A stretch of DNA of 16,002 bases from Clostridia bacterium (lineage in GTDB: Bacteria > Bacillota_A > Clostridia > Oscillospirales > CAG-272): positions 1 through 16,002 of the forward strand of contig JAGBZZ010000160.1 in NCBI GenBank assembly GCA_017652965.1. The letters are read 5' to 3'. Of this stretch, positions 1-6,178 are shown in pieces (the first letter of the stretch is position 1; each line of letters starts with the position of its first letter). The notes under the pieces are model-generated. The model did no database searches. It worked only from the letters and a program-made list of their open reading frames with translations, and was not told the origin of the DNA. The position numbers and the translations under genes were made by a program.

Positions 1-13
1 AGGTGAGCAAGCG

Positions 14-38
14 AAAAACGCGCCGGTGGCGCGTTTTT
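14..38. terminator. Intrinsic terminator hairpin, bidirectional
   Basis: ACGCGCC (18-24) pairs perfectly with GGCGCGT (28-34) around a GGT loop. The stem is flanked by A5 on the left and T5 on the right, so it has a U-tract on either strand. It probably ends a gene lying left of the window, and it marks the left border of the non-coding stretch that follows. Confidence 0.8.
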
Positions 39-335
39 GCGTAGCGAAGTCCCAGGCATAAGGAGTCCCCGAAGCAATCTACGATTGCGACACAGGACGA
101 CTATATGCCAGGACAGGAAACGCTCCGAGGATCTCGCGGGACGAAGGTGCAAGCAAAGTAGTCCGTCCCAGATTCCGCATGGGGCTAAAGCCCACAGCGC
201 TTTTGCGGCACACCGCAAAAGTTCGACTCACCTGCGGTTCGCGGGGTAATGACACGGGACGGGATGTTGCGGAGTAGGGGACGGAGGCGAGGGGCATAAG
301 CCTTGATCGGGGAAGCTTACTTCTGTTTTCCCGAC
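39..335. other. Non-coding, hairpin-rich intergenic region (candidate structured RNA or intergenic repeat)
   Basis: I see no credible gene here. The open frames on both strands have arginine/serine-rich, low-quality translations and no ribosome binding site. The stretch instead contains a series of short perfect inverted repeats with tiny loops: GCAATC-TAC-GATTGC (74-88), CGAG-GAT-CTCG (126-136), GGGCT-AA-AGCCC (182-193), CTTTTGCGG-CACA-CCGCAAAAG (200-221), a six-pair stem at 231-245, and GGC-ATAA-GCC (293-302). The octamer GGCATAAG occurs twice (55-62 and 293-300), and GTCCCC (65-70) could pair with GGGGAC (277-282). The stem at 231-245 contains one T/G pair that is a legal wobble only if the plus strand is transcribed, a weak hint of orientation. 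I do not recognise a known RNA family (not tmRNA, RNase P, SRP or 6S by their usual landmarks). It could also be a dispersed intergenic repeat. It lies exactly between two terminator hairpins. Confidence 0.5.
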
Positions 336-373
336 AAAAACAAAAAACACCCGTGCGGGTGTTTTTTGTTTTT
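336..373. terminator. Intrinsic terminator, bidirectional, downstream of the isomerase-like gene
   Basis: An 18-nt arm (336-353) is perfectly complementary to 356-373. The core CACCC/GGGTG has a GTGC tetraloop, and the A-rich and T-rich flanks give a U-tract on either strand. It sits 4 bp beyond the stop codon of the minus-strand TIM-barrel gene and would terminate it. It could equally end a plus-strand transcript from the non-coding region on its left. Confidence 0.88.
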
Positions 374-377
374 ATGA

Positions 378-1199
378 TCAATAACCGAGCGAGCGGAGGT
401 ATTCGCGGCTCTGCTTGGCGGCCTCGAGGGAATCCTGCTCGTAGCACTGGTCCTGCTCTACGATGAAGTACTCGGCGCCGCCCTCGATGGCGGTCTTGAT
501 GATGGCGGGCATATCCTGCATGCCCGAGCCAACAGGGCGGAAGGCAAAGCCACGCTCATCGCGCGAGGCGGCGGGCAGCTCCTTACCGTCCTTATCGATC
601 AGGGCATAGACGGGGCCGCCGCCCAGCTCCTTCGCGACAAAGTCCTTCAGGTGGACAAGCTTATAGCGCCCGGCATAGGTACGCAGATAGTCGCAGGGGT
701 CATAGCCGGCGTACTTGATCCAGCAGGTGTCAAACTCAGGGTTCAGAAGGTTCGCGGGCACGGTATTGTAGATGCGGTCAAGGATGGTGCTGTCGCCGAC
801 GGTTGCCAGCTCGAAATCATGGTTGTGGTAAAGCAGCTCAAGGCCGTTGGCCAAAAGCTTTTCGCCAAGCTCGGTAAAGTAGGCAAGCGTGCCGTCCATA
901 TCCGAGATGTAATGATCCTTGGAATACCACGGAATGACCGAGTAGCGCGGCCCCAGGGCCTTGACAAAGCGGATGCCGTCGTCGGTGTTATAGAATTCGG
1001 GCATCTGATGCACCGAGATGCACTTGAGGCCGTACTTATCCAGCCAACCGAGGATCTCCTCGGCGGAGTGGTTGAAGTAGCCCGCAAGCTCTACGTAATC
1101 GTAGCCGATCTCCTTTACCGCGCGAAGGGCGGCCTCCATATCTGCCTCCATCTTATCGCGGATCGAATACAGCTGAAGGCCAATTTTAATATCACTCAT
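378..1199 (-). CDS. TIM-barrel sugar phosphate isomerase/epimerase family protein
   Basis: This 273-residue protein reads as a complete member of the xylose isomerase-like TIM-barrel superfamily (AP endonuclease 2 fold), whose members isomerise or epimerise sugars and inositol derivatives in the cytoplasm. Seen in the sequence: the N-terminal strand IGLQLYSIRD (residues 6-15), VELAG (36-40), HNHDFE (125-130), DTCW (157-160), VHLKD (182-186) and IVEQD (246-250). The Glu/Asp/His/Glu spacing is that expected of the divalent-metal site (about E130, D157, H183, E248; assignment inferred). The length is typical of the family. The ATG start has an AGGAGA ribosome binding site. It is monocistronic, with its own TTGCAA/TATAAT promoter and a strong terminator 4 bp past the stop. 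The substrate cannot be told from sequence and no sugar-transport neighbours help, so this remains a family-level call. Confidence 0.85.
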   Translation of the reverse strand: MSDIKIGLQLYSIRDKMEADMEAALRAVKEIGYDYVELAGYFNHSAEEILGWLDKYGLKCISVHQMPEFYNTDDGIRFVKALGPRYSVIPWYSKDHYISDMDGTLAYFTELGEKLLANGLELLYHNHDFELATVGDSTILDRIYNTVPANLLNPEFDTCWIKYAGYDPCDYLRTYAGRYKLVHLKDFVAKELGGGPVYALIDKDGKELPAASRDERGFAFRPVGSGMQDMPAIIKTAIEGGAEYFIVEQDQCYEQDSLEAAKQSREYLRSLGY

Positions 1200-1244
1200 T
1201 GTGTTTCTCCTCTCTTCGGCCGCTTATGCGGTCGCCATGCCTCT

Positions 1245-1273
1245 ATTATATCGCATAACCGCGTGTATTGCAA
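1245..1273 (-). promoter_or_regulatory. Housekeeping promoter of the isomerase-like gene
   Basis: On the minus strand, TTGCAA (1268-1273), a 17-bp spacer and a perfect TATAAT (1245-1250) lie about 45 bp upstream of the ATG. The expected transcript start is near 1238. A small CCGC-TTAT-GCGG hairpin (1220-1231) falls in the leader just before the ribosome binding site. Confidence 0.8.
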
Positions 1274-1330
1274 GAGAGTTTTTGGAAATAAGAGATATTT
1301 TATCGCCACATTTCCCTTCGCACCCGCCCA

Positions 1331-1528
1331 TTAGCTGTCTGCCTCGCGGTGGCAGACGTCGGCCGTCCCCTCGGCGCACGTCTTCATGGCTTTTTCCACC
1401 GTGCGTGCCATCATGGGCAGGCGCCGCCGCACAAGAAGCAGGGCCGTGCCGAGACCTGCCGCCGCCAGCATACCAATAAGCACGCCGCAAAGGGGAGAGG
1501 GACTGCATTTCTTTTGTTTTGTAAACAT
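1331..1528 (-). CDS. Small single-pass membrane protein, function unknown
   Basis: A 65-residue ORF whose ATG is preceded by a good AAGGAGA ribosome binding site 6 bp away, which is the main argument that it is real. The protein has a short positively charged N-terminus (KQKK, residues 4-7), then one hydrophobic helix at about residues 13-33 containing GVLIGMLAAAG and GTALLLV. An RRR stop-transfer cluster follows, then a soluble tail of about 30 residues with two cysteines. By the positive-inside rule the orientation is ambiguous. I recognise no family. It lies between the divergent Sel1-repeat gene and the isomerase-like gene, and I see no convincing promoter of its own or a U-tract terminator after it. 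A GTCTGCC/GGCAGAC inverted repeat (1337-1357) overlaps its last codons. Confidence 0.55.
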   Translation of the reverse strand: MFTKQKKCSPSPLCGVLIGMLAAAGLGTALLLVRRRLPMMARTVEKAMKTCAEGTADVCHREADS

Positions 1529-1607
1529 AACTTTTCTCCTTTTCTTGATACCTAACAGGAGTATTCCCGCGCGGCGGGGAGTTTATGCGCTCTTTTTTTG
1601 TTGCCTA

Positions 1608-1636
1608 TTGCAAAATGTGGGGGAGTGTGCTATAGT
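1608..1636 (+). promoter_or_regulatory. Housekeeping promoter of the zinc-ribbon/Sel1 gene
   Basis: TTGCAA (1608-1613), exactly 17 bp, then TATAGT (1631-1636). The predicted transcript starts near 1643 and has a leader of about 35 nt. TTGCAA is self-complementary, but I found no matching -10 for a minus-strand promoter using the same box. Confidence 0.75.
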
Positions 1637-1677
1637 ATAGGTAGAGATATTTTCGAATTTTGTCAAGGGAGAACGAC

Positions 1678-3462
1678 ATGATGATCTGCAACCGTTGTCG
1701 AAAGGAATGGGATTATGAAGAGCTGGGGCTCTCCTGCCCGTATTGCCACGCTCAGGCACACCTGGACGCAGCCGAGGCGGCGGCCCTTTTTCGCCGTGCC
1801 GTGACCTATGAGCAGGATAAAAAATATGAAGAGGCGCTTCGCCGCTATACCCTTCTTTCCTTAGCCGGATATCCGGAGGGGGAGGAGGCGTATGCCAGAT
1901 GCCTTGAGAAGGGGATCGGGGCCCCGCGGGATGCCTCCCGCGCCGCCGATGGGTATCTGGACGCGGCCGAGCATGGCTCTTGCCGTGCGGCCTATCGCTT
2001 GGGGCGCTTGCTTTCTGTGCATCCCCGCCTTGGGGACGGGCGCGGCTCGCCCTCCTTCTGGCTTCGCGCCGCCGCAGCCCTTGGCAGTGCGGACGCCGCC
2101 TATGCCCTTGCCGCATCGGGAGAGCGCTACGGCCTTTCGGAGGAGGAGCGCATCGCCTATCTGCACGCCGCGGCAGGTGAGGGGCACGTGGCCGCTATCC
2201 GCCGTCTTAGCCGTGCTTATCGCCTGGGGCGCGGGGTAACGCGAAATGCCGGCATTGCGCTTTGGTATTACCGTACCCTGCCGCATCCCTCTCCCCTCAT
2301 GCTTCTGGCCTTCCGCTTTTTCTTTGGGGATCCGGCCCCGGTCGAGCCGACCGTGCCGGTGCTTCCTAACCGTGCAGCACTCCTTCATGCTCTCGGGGAG
2401 GAGGCAAGTGCCCAGGGCTTTGCCATGACCGCCCTGCGCCTATACCTTCCCGCCGCCGAGATGGGGCACACCGAGGCCGCCCTGCGTGTGGGTGCCGCCT
2501 ACCATGACGGTATCGGTACGGCGGCAGACCTTGACACGGCCATCGCCTTTTACCTCCGCGCGGAGGAGGCGCAGTCTGCCGAGGCGGCCCTTATCCTTGC
2601 CCGCATCTATGAGCGGGAGAAAAACGATATCCCGGGTGCTGAGCGGCATTATCTGGCCGCCGCCGAGTGCGGCATGGCCGAGCATCAGTACATCCTCGGT
2701 GAATTTTACCTGACCCACGACCAAAAGGGCGAGGGGGTGCGCCGTGCCGTGCCCTGGCTTCGCCGTGCGGCGCAGGGTGGGTGCGTGGCGGCGGGGGATC
2801 GCCTGTCTGCCATCGATACCTATATGGCCGATACCTACAGCCGTGCCGTGCGGGCGCAAAGCGCCGGCAACGTGCGGGAGGCCTTCTCGCTCTTTGAGGC
2901 GGCCGCCGCCCTTGGGCATGCGGCTTCGCTTTCCAACCTCGGCTACTGTCTGCAAAAGGGGCTTGGCTGTACGGCGGATCTGCACGCCGCCGCCCGTGCC
3001 TACCGTGAGGCGGTAGCCGCAGGCAGTGAGGCGGCACGCCTCAACCTGGCCGTTTGCTATATTCACGGGCTTGGCATCCGTCGGGATTACGCCGCCGCGC
3101 GCGCCCTGCTTTCGGACGTGGCAGAGGCCTACCGTGAGGCCGCCGCCGAGCTTTTGACAACGATAGAGGAGGGGCGCCGCAAAAAGCAGGCACAGCACCT
3201 TTATGCCGCCGCCGCGGCCGTTTATCACCGTGGGGATGTGGAGGGGGCGATCCGCCTCCGCCTGGCCGCGGCCAAGCTGGGCTCGGCACGTGCCTCCTAC
3301 ATGATCGGCTGTCATTTCGAATTCGGCGACGGGGTCGCGCTTGACCGCGACAAGGCCGCCGTGTGGTATGAGGCCGCCGCCACTGCAGGATTTTCGGGCA
3401 GTCACTCCCGCCTGAAGGGCGGATACCTCCGCGAGAAGAGATTTATCGATTCAAGAGCATAA
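1678..3462 (+). CDS. Zinc-ribbon and Sel1-repeat (TPR-like) protein
   Basis: The start is ATG 1678, not the in-frame TTG at 1660, because AAGGGAG (1665-1671) sits 6 bp upstream of it. This gives 594 residues. The N-terminus is a compact zinc ribbon: C4-x2-C7 and C20-x2-C23 (CNRC...CPYC). The remainder is an array of alpha-helical repeats of the Sel1/TPR type, with recurrent signatures such as AAEMGHTEAALRVGAAYHDG, AALGHAASLSNLGYCLQKG and AAKLGSARASYMIG, each followed by an A-rich second helix (for example AVWYEAAA). I count roughly ten or more repeats, some degenerate. There is no signal peptide or membrane segment, so it should be cytosolic. Sel1 arrays are protein-interaction scaffolds; no enzyme domain is visible. 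It has its own promoter and terminator and is not in an operon. The partner and role cannot be inferred from context. Confidence 0.85.
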   Translation: MMICNRCRKEWDYEELGLSCPYCHAQAHLDAAEAAALFRRAVTYEQDKKYEEALRRYTLLSLAGYPEGEEAYARCLEKGIGAPRDASRAADGYLDAAEHGSCRAAYRLGRLLSVHPRLGDGRGSPSFWLRAAAALGSADAAYALAASGERYGLSEEERIAYLHAAAGEGHVAAIRRLSRAYRLGRGVTRNAGIALWYYRTLPHPSPLMLLAFRFFFGDPAPVEPTVPVLPNRAALLHALGEEASAQGFAMTALRLYLPAAEMGHTEAALRVGAAYHDGIGTAADLDTAIAFYLRAEEAQSAEAALILARIYEREKNDIPGAERHYLAAAECGMAEHQYILGEFYLTHDQKGEGVRRAVPWLRRAAQGGCVAAGDRLSAIDTYMADTYSRAVRAQSAGNVREAFSLFEAAAALGHAASLSNLGYCLQKGLGCTADLHAAARAYREAVAAGSEAARLNLAVCYIHGLGIRRDYAAARALLSDVAEAYREAAAELLTTIEEGRRKKQAQHLYAAAAAVYHRGDVEGAIRLRLAAAKLGSARASYMIGCHFEFGDGVALDRDKAAVWYEAAATAGFSGSHSRLKGGYLREKRFIDSRA

Positions 3463-3469
3463 GCAAAGG

Positions 3470-3504
3470 AAAGCTCCGCTCCCCTCGATGGGGGGCGGAG
3501 CTTT
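3470..3504. terminator. Intrinsic terminator between the convergent Sel1 and dpaB genes
   Basis: AAAGCTCCGC (3470-3479) pairs with GCGGAGCTTT (3495-3504), with further CCCC/GGGG pairing inside the loop. The plus strand continues with T's (CTTTTTGC), terminating the Sel1 gene. It lies immediately beyond the dpaB stop (3510) and probably serves both genes, although the minus-strand U-tract is shorter. Confidence 0.85.
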
Positions 3505-3509
3505 TTGCT

Positions 3510-4073
3510 TCATAGAAACAGTGGGCGGCGTTGGCGGCCGCAGAGGGCATCCTCCAGCGCCTCGGAAAGCTGGGTGAAGTCTGCTACCAGCGAGTGCGGC
3601 TTCTTTTCGGGGTCATCCTGCCGCATCGGGACAAAAAACACCTGCTTGCGGCTAAGGAGCGTGGCAATGTTCTTCAGCCCCGCCGAAAGCGAATCGTTGG
3701 AGGCCAGGGCAATGAGGGTGGGTCTATCCGAGCGCAGATGCGCCTTAGCTGCCATGGTGACCGCCCCATCGGTGATCGCCCCCGCCATTTTGGCCAGTGT
3801 GTTGCCGGTACAAGGGGAGATCACCAGGGCATCGGCGTGCAGGCTGGGGCCCAGCGGCTCGGCCCCTACCACCGTATGCACGATGGGGCGGCCGCAGAGG
3901 GCTTCCACCGTACGGCGGAATTCCTCCGCCTGCCAGAAGCGGGTATCGGTGGTGTAGACGGCCTCGCTCATAATAGGGAGAATGTCGTGATAGCCGTCGG
4001 CGCGCAGGCGGCGCAGGGCGGCTAAGGAGTGCGAAAGAGTGCAGAAGGATCCGCAAAAGGCATACGCGATCAT
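3510..4073 (-). CDS. dpaB: Dipicolinate synthase subunit B
   Basis: This 187-residue flavoprotein-type subunit is nearly the usual size for SpoVFB/DpaB. With DpaA it makes dipicolinic acid from the lysine-pathway intermediate (dihydrodipicolinate/HTPA) in the mother cell; the product is loaded into the spore core with calcium. Diagnostic features are the N-terminal AYAFCGSFCT (residues 3-12), the SPCTGNTLAK loop (86-95) typical of the flavoprotein fold, and RQDDPEKKPHSLVADF near the C-terminus (151-166). I choose ATG 4073 over the in-frame TTG at 4094. The upstream dpaA stop is part of TGAGG, so the GAGG ribosome binding site overlaps the stop codon and sits 5 bp before this ATG. Only 7 bp separate the two genes, which implies translational coupling. 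Function follows from family knowledge and pairing with dpaA. Confidence 0.93.
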   Translation of the reverse strand: MIAYAFCGSFCTLSHSLAALRRLRADGYHDILPIMSEAVYTTDTRFWQAEEFRRTVEALCGRPIVHTVVGAEPLGPSLHADALVISPCTGNTLAKMAGAITDGAVTMAAKAHLRSDRPTLIALASNDSLSAGLKNIATLLSRKQVFFVPMRQDDPEKKPHSLVADFTQLSEALEDALCGRQRRPLFL

Positions 4074-4080
4074 AAAAACC

Positions 4081-4893
4081 TCAACGGTCGGCAAGAATGG
4101 CCGTTACGGCATCGGCGATCGCCCGCCCCGCGCTTTCGGGGGCATAGCGCCCGGGCAGGCCGGGCGCCGTGATCAGCTCCAGCTCTGCGCGGCGCACCTC
4201 CTCGGGGGAGATGACGTCCGGCACGGCCGAAAGCTCCAAAACCGTGGCCCGATGGGCGGCACGACACAAAAGGGCAGGGGTCAGAAGACGCACCGGCACG
4301 GTGTTGATGAGGATCGGGAAACGCCCGATCTCTGCCGGAAGGGCACTAAGCGGCAGTGGGGCAGGATAGGGCGTCCACGGGGCGGTGGAGCGAGCAAAGG
4401 CGGTAACGGGGGCTTGCAAGCCCACAAGATCGGCATAGAGGGCGCGGGCAAGGCGCCCCGAGCCAAGGATCAGACAAGGGGTTTCGATAAGGGCGGTCGG
4501 CAGGCGCGCCATCAGAAGCGAGAGCGCCCCCTCGGCGGTGATAGCCGCGTTTCGCATAAGATAGTCCTCCCGCATGCCGTACGAAAGAGGGGGATGGTCG
4601 CGCAAAAGGGAGGGCGGCAGGGCGTCCTGGCGCCCGCAAAATAGAGGCGCCCCCGGCGGGAGAAGCGAAAGGAGCGCATCCAAAGCGACCGGCAGGGGGG
4701 AAAGCGGGGCAAAGAGATGCCGCCCGTCCCGCGTCAGGGGGTGGGGCAAAAGGACCGCCTCGGCCTCGGCCAGGGCCGTCGGTGACAGGGGCAGCTCTCC
4801 AAAAGCGCTGACACTGACCTCATGACCGCGCTCACGCAGGATGGCGGCGGCATATCCGGTGCGGGCATCTCCGCCCACGGCTGCAATTCTCAT
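4081..4893 (-). CDS. dpaA: Dipicolinate synthase subunit A
   Basis: A 270-residue protein matching SpoVFA/DpaA, the nucleotide-binding dehydrogenase-like subunit of dipicolinate synthase. The N-terminus IAAVGGDAR (residues 3-11) is the family hallmark. A middle segment with YLMRNAAITAEGAL (111-124) precedes a second Rossmann-type turn, CLILGSGRLARALYA (140-154). The ATG has an AAGGAGG ribosome binding site. It is first in the dpaA-dpaB operon and diverges from the SPFH gene. DPA is made late in sporulation, so mother-cell sigma factor control is expected (sigma K in Bacillus subtilis), and a weak candidate promoter is annotated upstream. The lysine genes that accompany this pair in Bacillus (asd, dapG, dapA) are absent here. 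The presence of dpaAB is the strongest evidence that the organism sporulates. Confidence 0.93.
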   Translation of the reverse strand: MRIAAVGGDARTGYAAAILRERGHEVSVSAFGELPLSPTALAEAEAVLLPHPLTRDGRHLFAPLSPLPVALDALLSLLPPGAPLFCGRQDALPPSLLRDHPPLSYGMREDYLMRNAAITAEGALSLLMARLPTALIETPCLILGSGRLARALYADLVGLQAPVTAFARSTAPWTPYPAPLPLSALPAEIGRFPILINTVPVRLLTPALLCRAAHRATVLELSAVPDVISPEEVRRAELELITAPGLPGRYAPESAGRAIADAVTAILADR

Positions 4894-4924
4894 TGTGTGT
4901 CCTCCTTGTGTGGCTTACGCTGTC

Positions 4925-4958
4925 AGTATATGCGCGCATCGGCGCGGTGTGATATTGC
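4925..4958 (-). promoter_or_regulatory. Candidate mother-cell (sigma E/sigma K-type) promoter of dpaAB
   Basis: On the minus strand, GCATATACTG has its CATATACT at 4925-4932. This resembles both the sigma K -10 (CATAnnnTA, one mismatch) and the sigma E -10 (CATACAnT). Upstream lies GCAATATC (4951-4958), loosely like a sigma E -35, and a CACA element (4948-4951) that could serve as a sigma K -35. Spacings are 1-3 nt off the Bacillus optimum. The implied transcript start is about 25 nt before the dpaA ATG. No housekeeping -35/-10 pair is evident for dpaA. A perfect palindrome ATGCGCGCAT (4930-4939) overlaps it. Confidence 0.35.
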
Positions 4959-4972
4959 CCTTGAAAATCCGC

Positions 4973-5001
4973 TTGACAAGAGGGGGCACTCGGGGTATAA
5001 T
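4973..5001 (+). promoter_or_regulatory. Perfect consensus housekeeping promoter of the SPFH gene
   Basis: TTGACA (4973-4978), exactly 17 bp, TATAAT (4996-5001): identical to the sigma A consensus. The leader would be about 24 nt and contains TTGGAGG (5017-5023). Confidence 0.9.
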
Positions 5002-5031
5002 AGAGTAAACTTTCTTTTGGAGGATATACGT

Positions 5032-6108
5032 ATGACGATTGGTGTACTGATCGGCTTTCTTTCGGTTCTCGTTGCCGCGATCGGCGTGGTAGCCGGTCTT
5101 TTCGGCCGTGCCAAACGGCGGCGCGCCGTTTCTCTTATCGGCCTGGTGCTTTGCCTTGTCGGCGTTCTGATGCTGCTGATGATCCCTGCCAGCATTCACA
5201 CCGTGCAGGCGGGTGAGGTGGCCGTGGTCAAGCACCTGGGGGAAGCCAGGGACATGCGCACGGCAGGTACGTATTTTGATTTCTGGCTGACCGAGGAATA
5301 CGAGGTGTACGATGCCAAGGTGCAGAATATGGAGGTGGCGACCCAGGCCTATTCCAAGGATGCGCAGACTATGGATATCGCCATGACGGTGCAGTATAAG
5401 ATCGACATCGGCAAGGTCATCGACATTGCCAACCAGTACGGCTCGATCGACGTGTTGGCCAACCGCATCGAAAGCATCGCCATTGAGAAGACCAAGGCGA
5501 CCCTTTCGGCTTATTCCGCCATGCAGATCATCGAGACCCGCTCCTCGATCTCGCCCCTGGTAGAGACGGCGATCATGCAGGCCGTCAACGAGGAGTACTG
5601 CGTGGATATCGTGACCGTCGTGCTGACCAACATCGATTTCTCGGATGCCTTTGAGAAGACGGTGGAGGACAAGATGATCGCCGAGCAGGAAAAGCTGAAG
5701 GCACAGTACGAGAAGGAAACGGCGATCGTCAATGCCGAGAAGGAGCTGGAGGTTGCCAAGCTGGATGCCGAGGCACGCATTGAAAAGGCCAAGGCAGAGG
5801 CGGAATCCGAGATCGTGGTGGCCAAGGCGGAGGCAGAGGCTGTGCGTTTGAAGTCGATCGAGGTGGCGCGTGCCCTCGGCTTTGCCATTACCGAAAAGGC
5901 CTTGACCGATGAGGATGGGATCCCGTACGTTGAGTATGAGATCGACTTTACCGGCAAAAGCGCCGAGGAGGTCAGGCTGATCACCGAGTATCTGAAATAT
6001 GCCGATTATCTTGCCAAGTGGGACGGCAAGCTGCCCACTGTCACCGCCGGGGACTCGGCCTCTGTGCTGATCCCGATGCCGGGCACCGAGGAAAGCGTGA
6101 CCCCGTAA
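5032..6108 (+). CDS. SPFH/band 7 (prohibitin-stomatin-like) membrane protein
   Basis: The start is ATG 5032, preceded by TTGGAGG 8 bp upstream; the upstream in-frame extension overlaps the promoter and dpaA and is rejected. The 358-residue protein has two N-terminal hydrophobic segments (about residues 3-24 and 33-53) separated by RAKRRR. An SPFH domain follows (about 56-210, beginning VQAGEVAVVKHLG), containing IDIANQYGSIDVLANRIESI and the motif IIETRSSI (166-173). Then comes a long charged coiled coil rich in EKA/AEAE (about 212-280) and a C-terminal domain of about 75 residues. This is the standard layout of prohibitin/stomatin-like proteins that oligomerise on membranes and organise microdomains or proteases. 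There is no NfeD or protease partner next to it, so the role is open. Monocistronic, with a consensus promoter and a long terminator hairpin. Confidence 0.88.
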   Translation: MTIGVLIGFLSVLVAAIGVVAGLFGRAKRRRAVSLIGLVLCLVGVLMLLMIPASIHTVQAGEVAVVKHLGEARDMRTAGTYFDFWLTEEYEVYDAKVQNMEVATQAYSKDAQTMDIAMTVQYKIDIGKVIDIANQYGSIDVLANRIESIAIEKTKATLSAYSAMQIIETRSSISPLVETAIMQAVNEEYCVDIVTVVLTNIDFSDAFEKTVEDKMIAEQEKLKAQYEKETAIVNAEKELEVAKLDAEARIEKAKAEAESEIVVAKAEAEAVRLKSIEVARALGFAITEKALTDEDGIPYVEYEIDFTGKSAEEVRLITEYLKYADYLAKWDGKLPTVTAGDSASVLIPMPGTEESVTP

Positions 6109-6124
6109 GCCTTGGACAAAGCAA

Positions 6125-6162
6125 AAAAGGAGATATACTGCCTTTGCAGTGTATCTCCTTTT
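6125..6162. terminator. Bidirectional terminator between the SPFH and dnaC/dnaI genes
   Basis: A 17-bp stem (6125-6141 with 6146-6162, one G-U pair) closed by CTTT, flanked by A's and T's on both sides. It lies between convergent stop codons and serves both the SPFH gene and the minus-strand dnaD-dnaC operon. Confidence 0.9.
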
Positions 6163-6178
6163 GTCATAGCAGGGAAGC

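Noticed and set aside
37..447. Open frames on both strands over the left non-coding block (37-249 plus, 79-447 minus)
   Set aside because: No ribosome binding sites, odd Arg/Ser-rich composition, the minus one overlaps the isomerase-like gene, and the underlying DNA is explained by hairpins.
651..1334. 227-codon plus-strand frame opposite the isomerase-like gene
   Set aside because: Antisense shadow of a clearly recognisable gene; no ribosome site or family signature.
1337..1357. GTCTGCC/GGCAGAC hairpin as a terminator of the small membrane protein gene
   Set aside because: It lies inside the coding region and no U-tract follows on the minus strand.
2440..3405. 321-codon minus-strand frame inside the Sel1 gene
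   Set aside because: Antisense shadow caused by GC-rich codon use; the plus frame has repeats, promoter and ribosome site.
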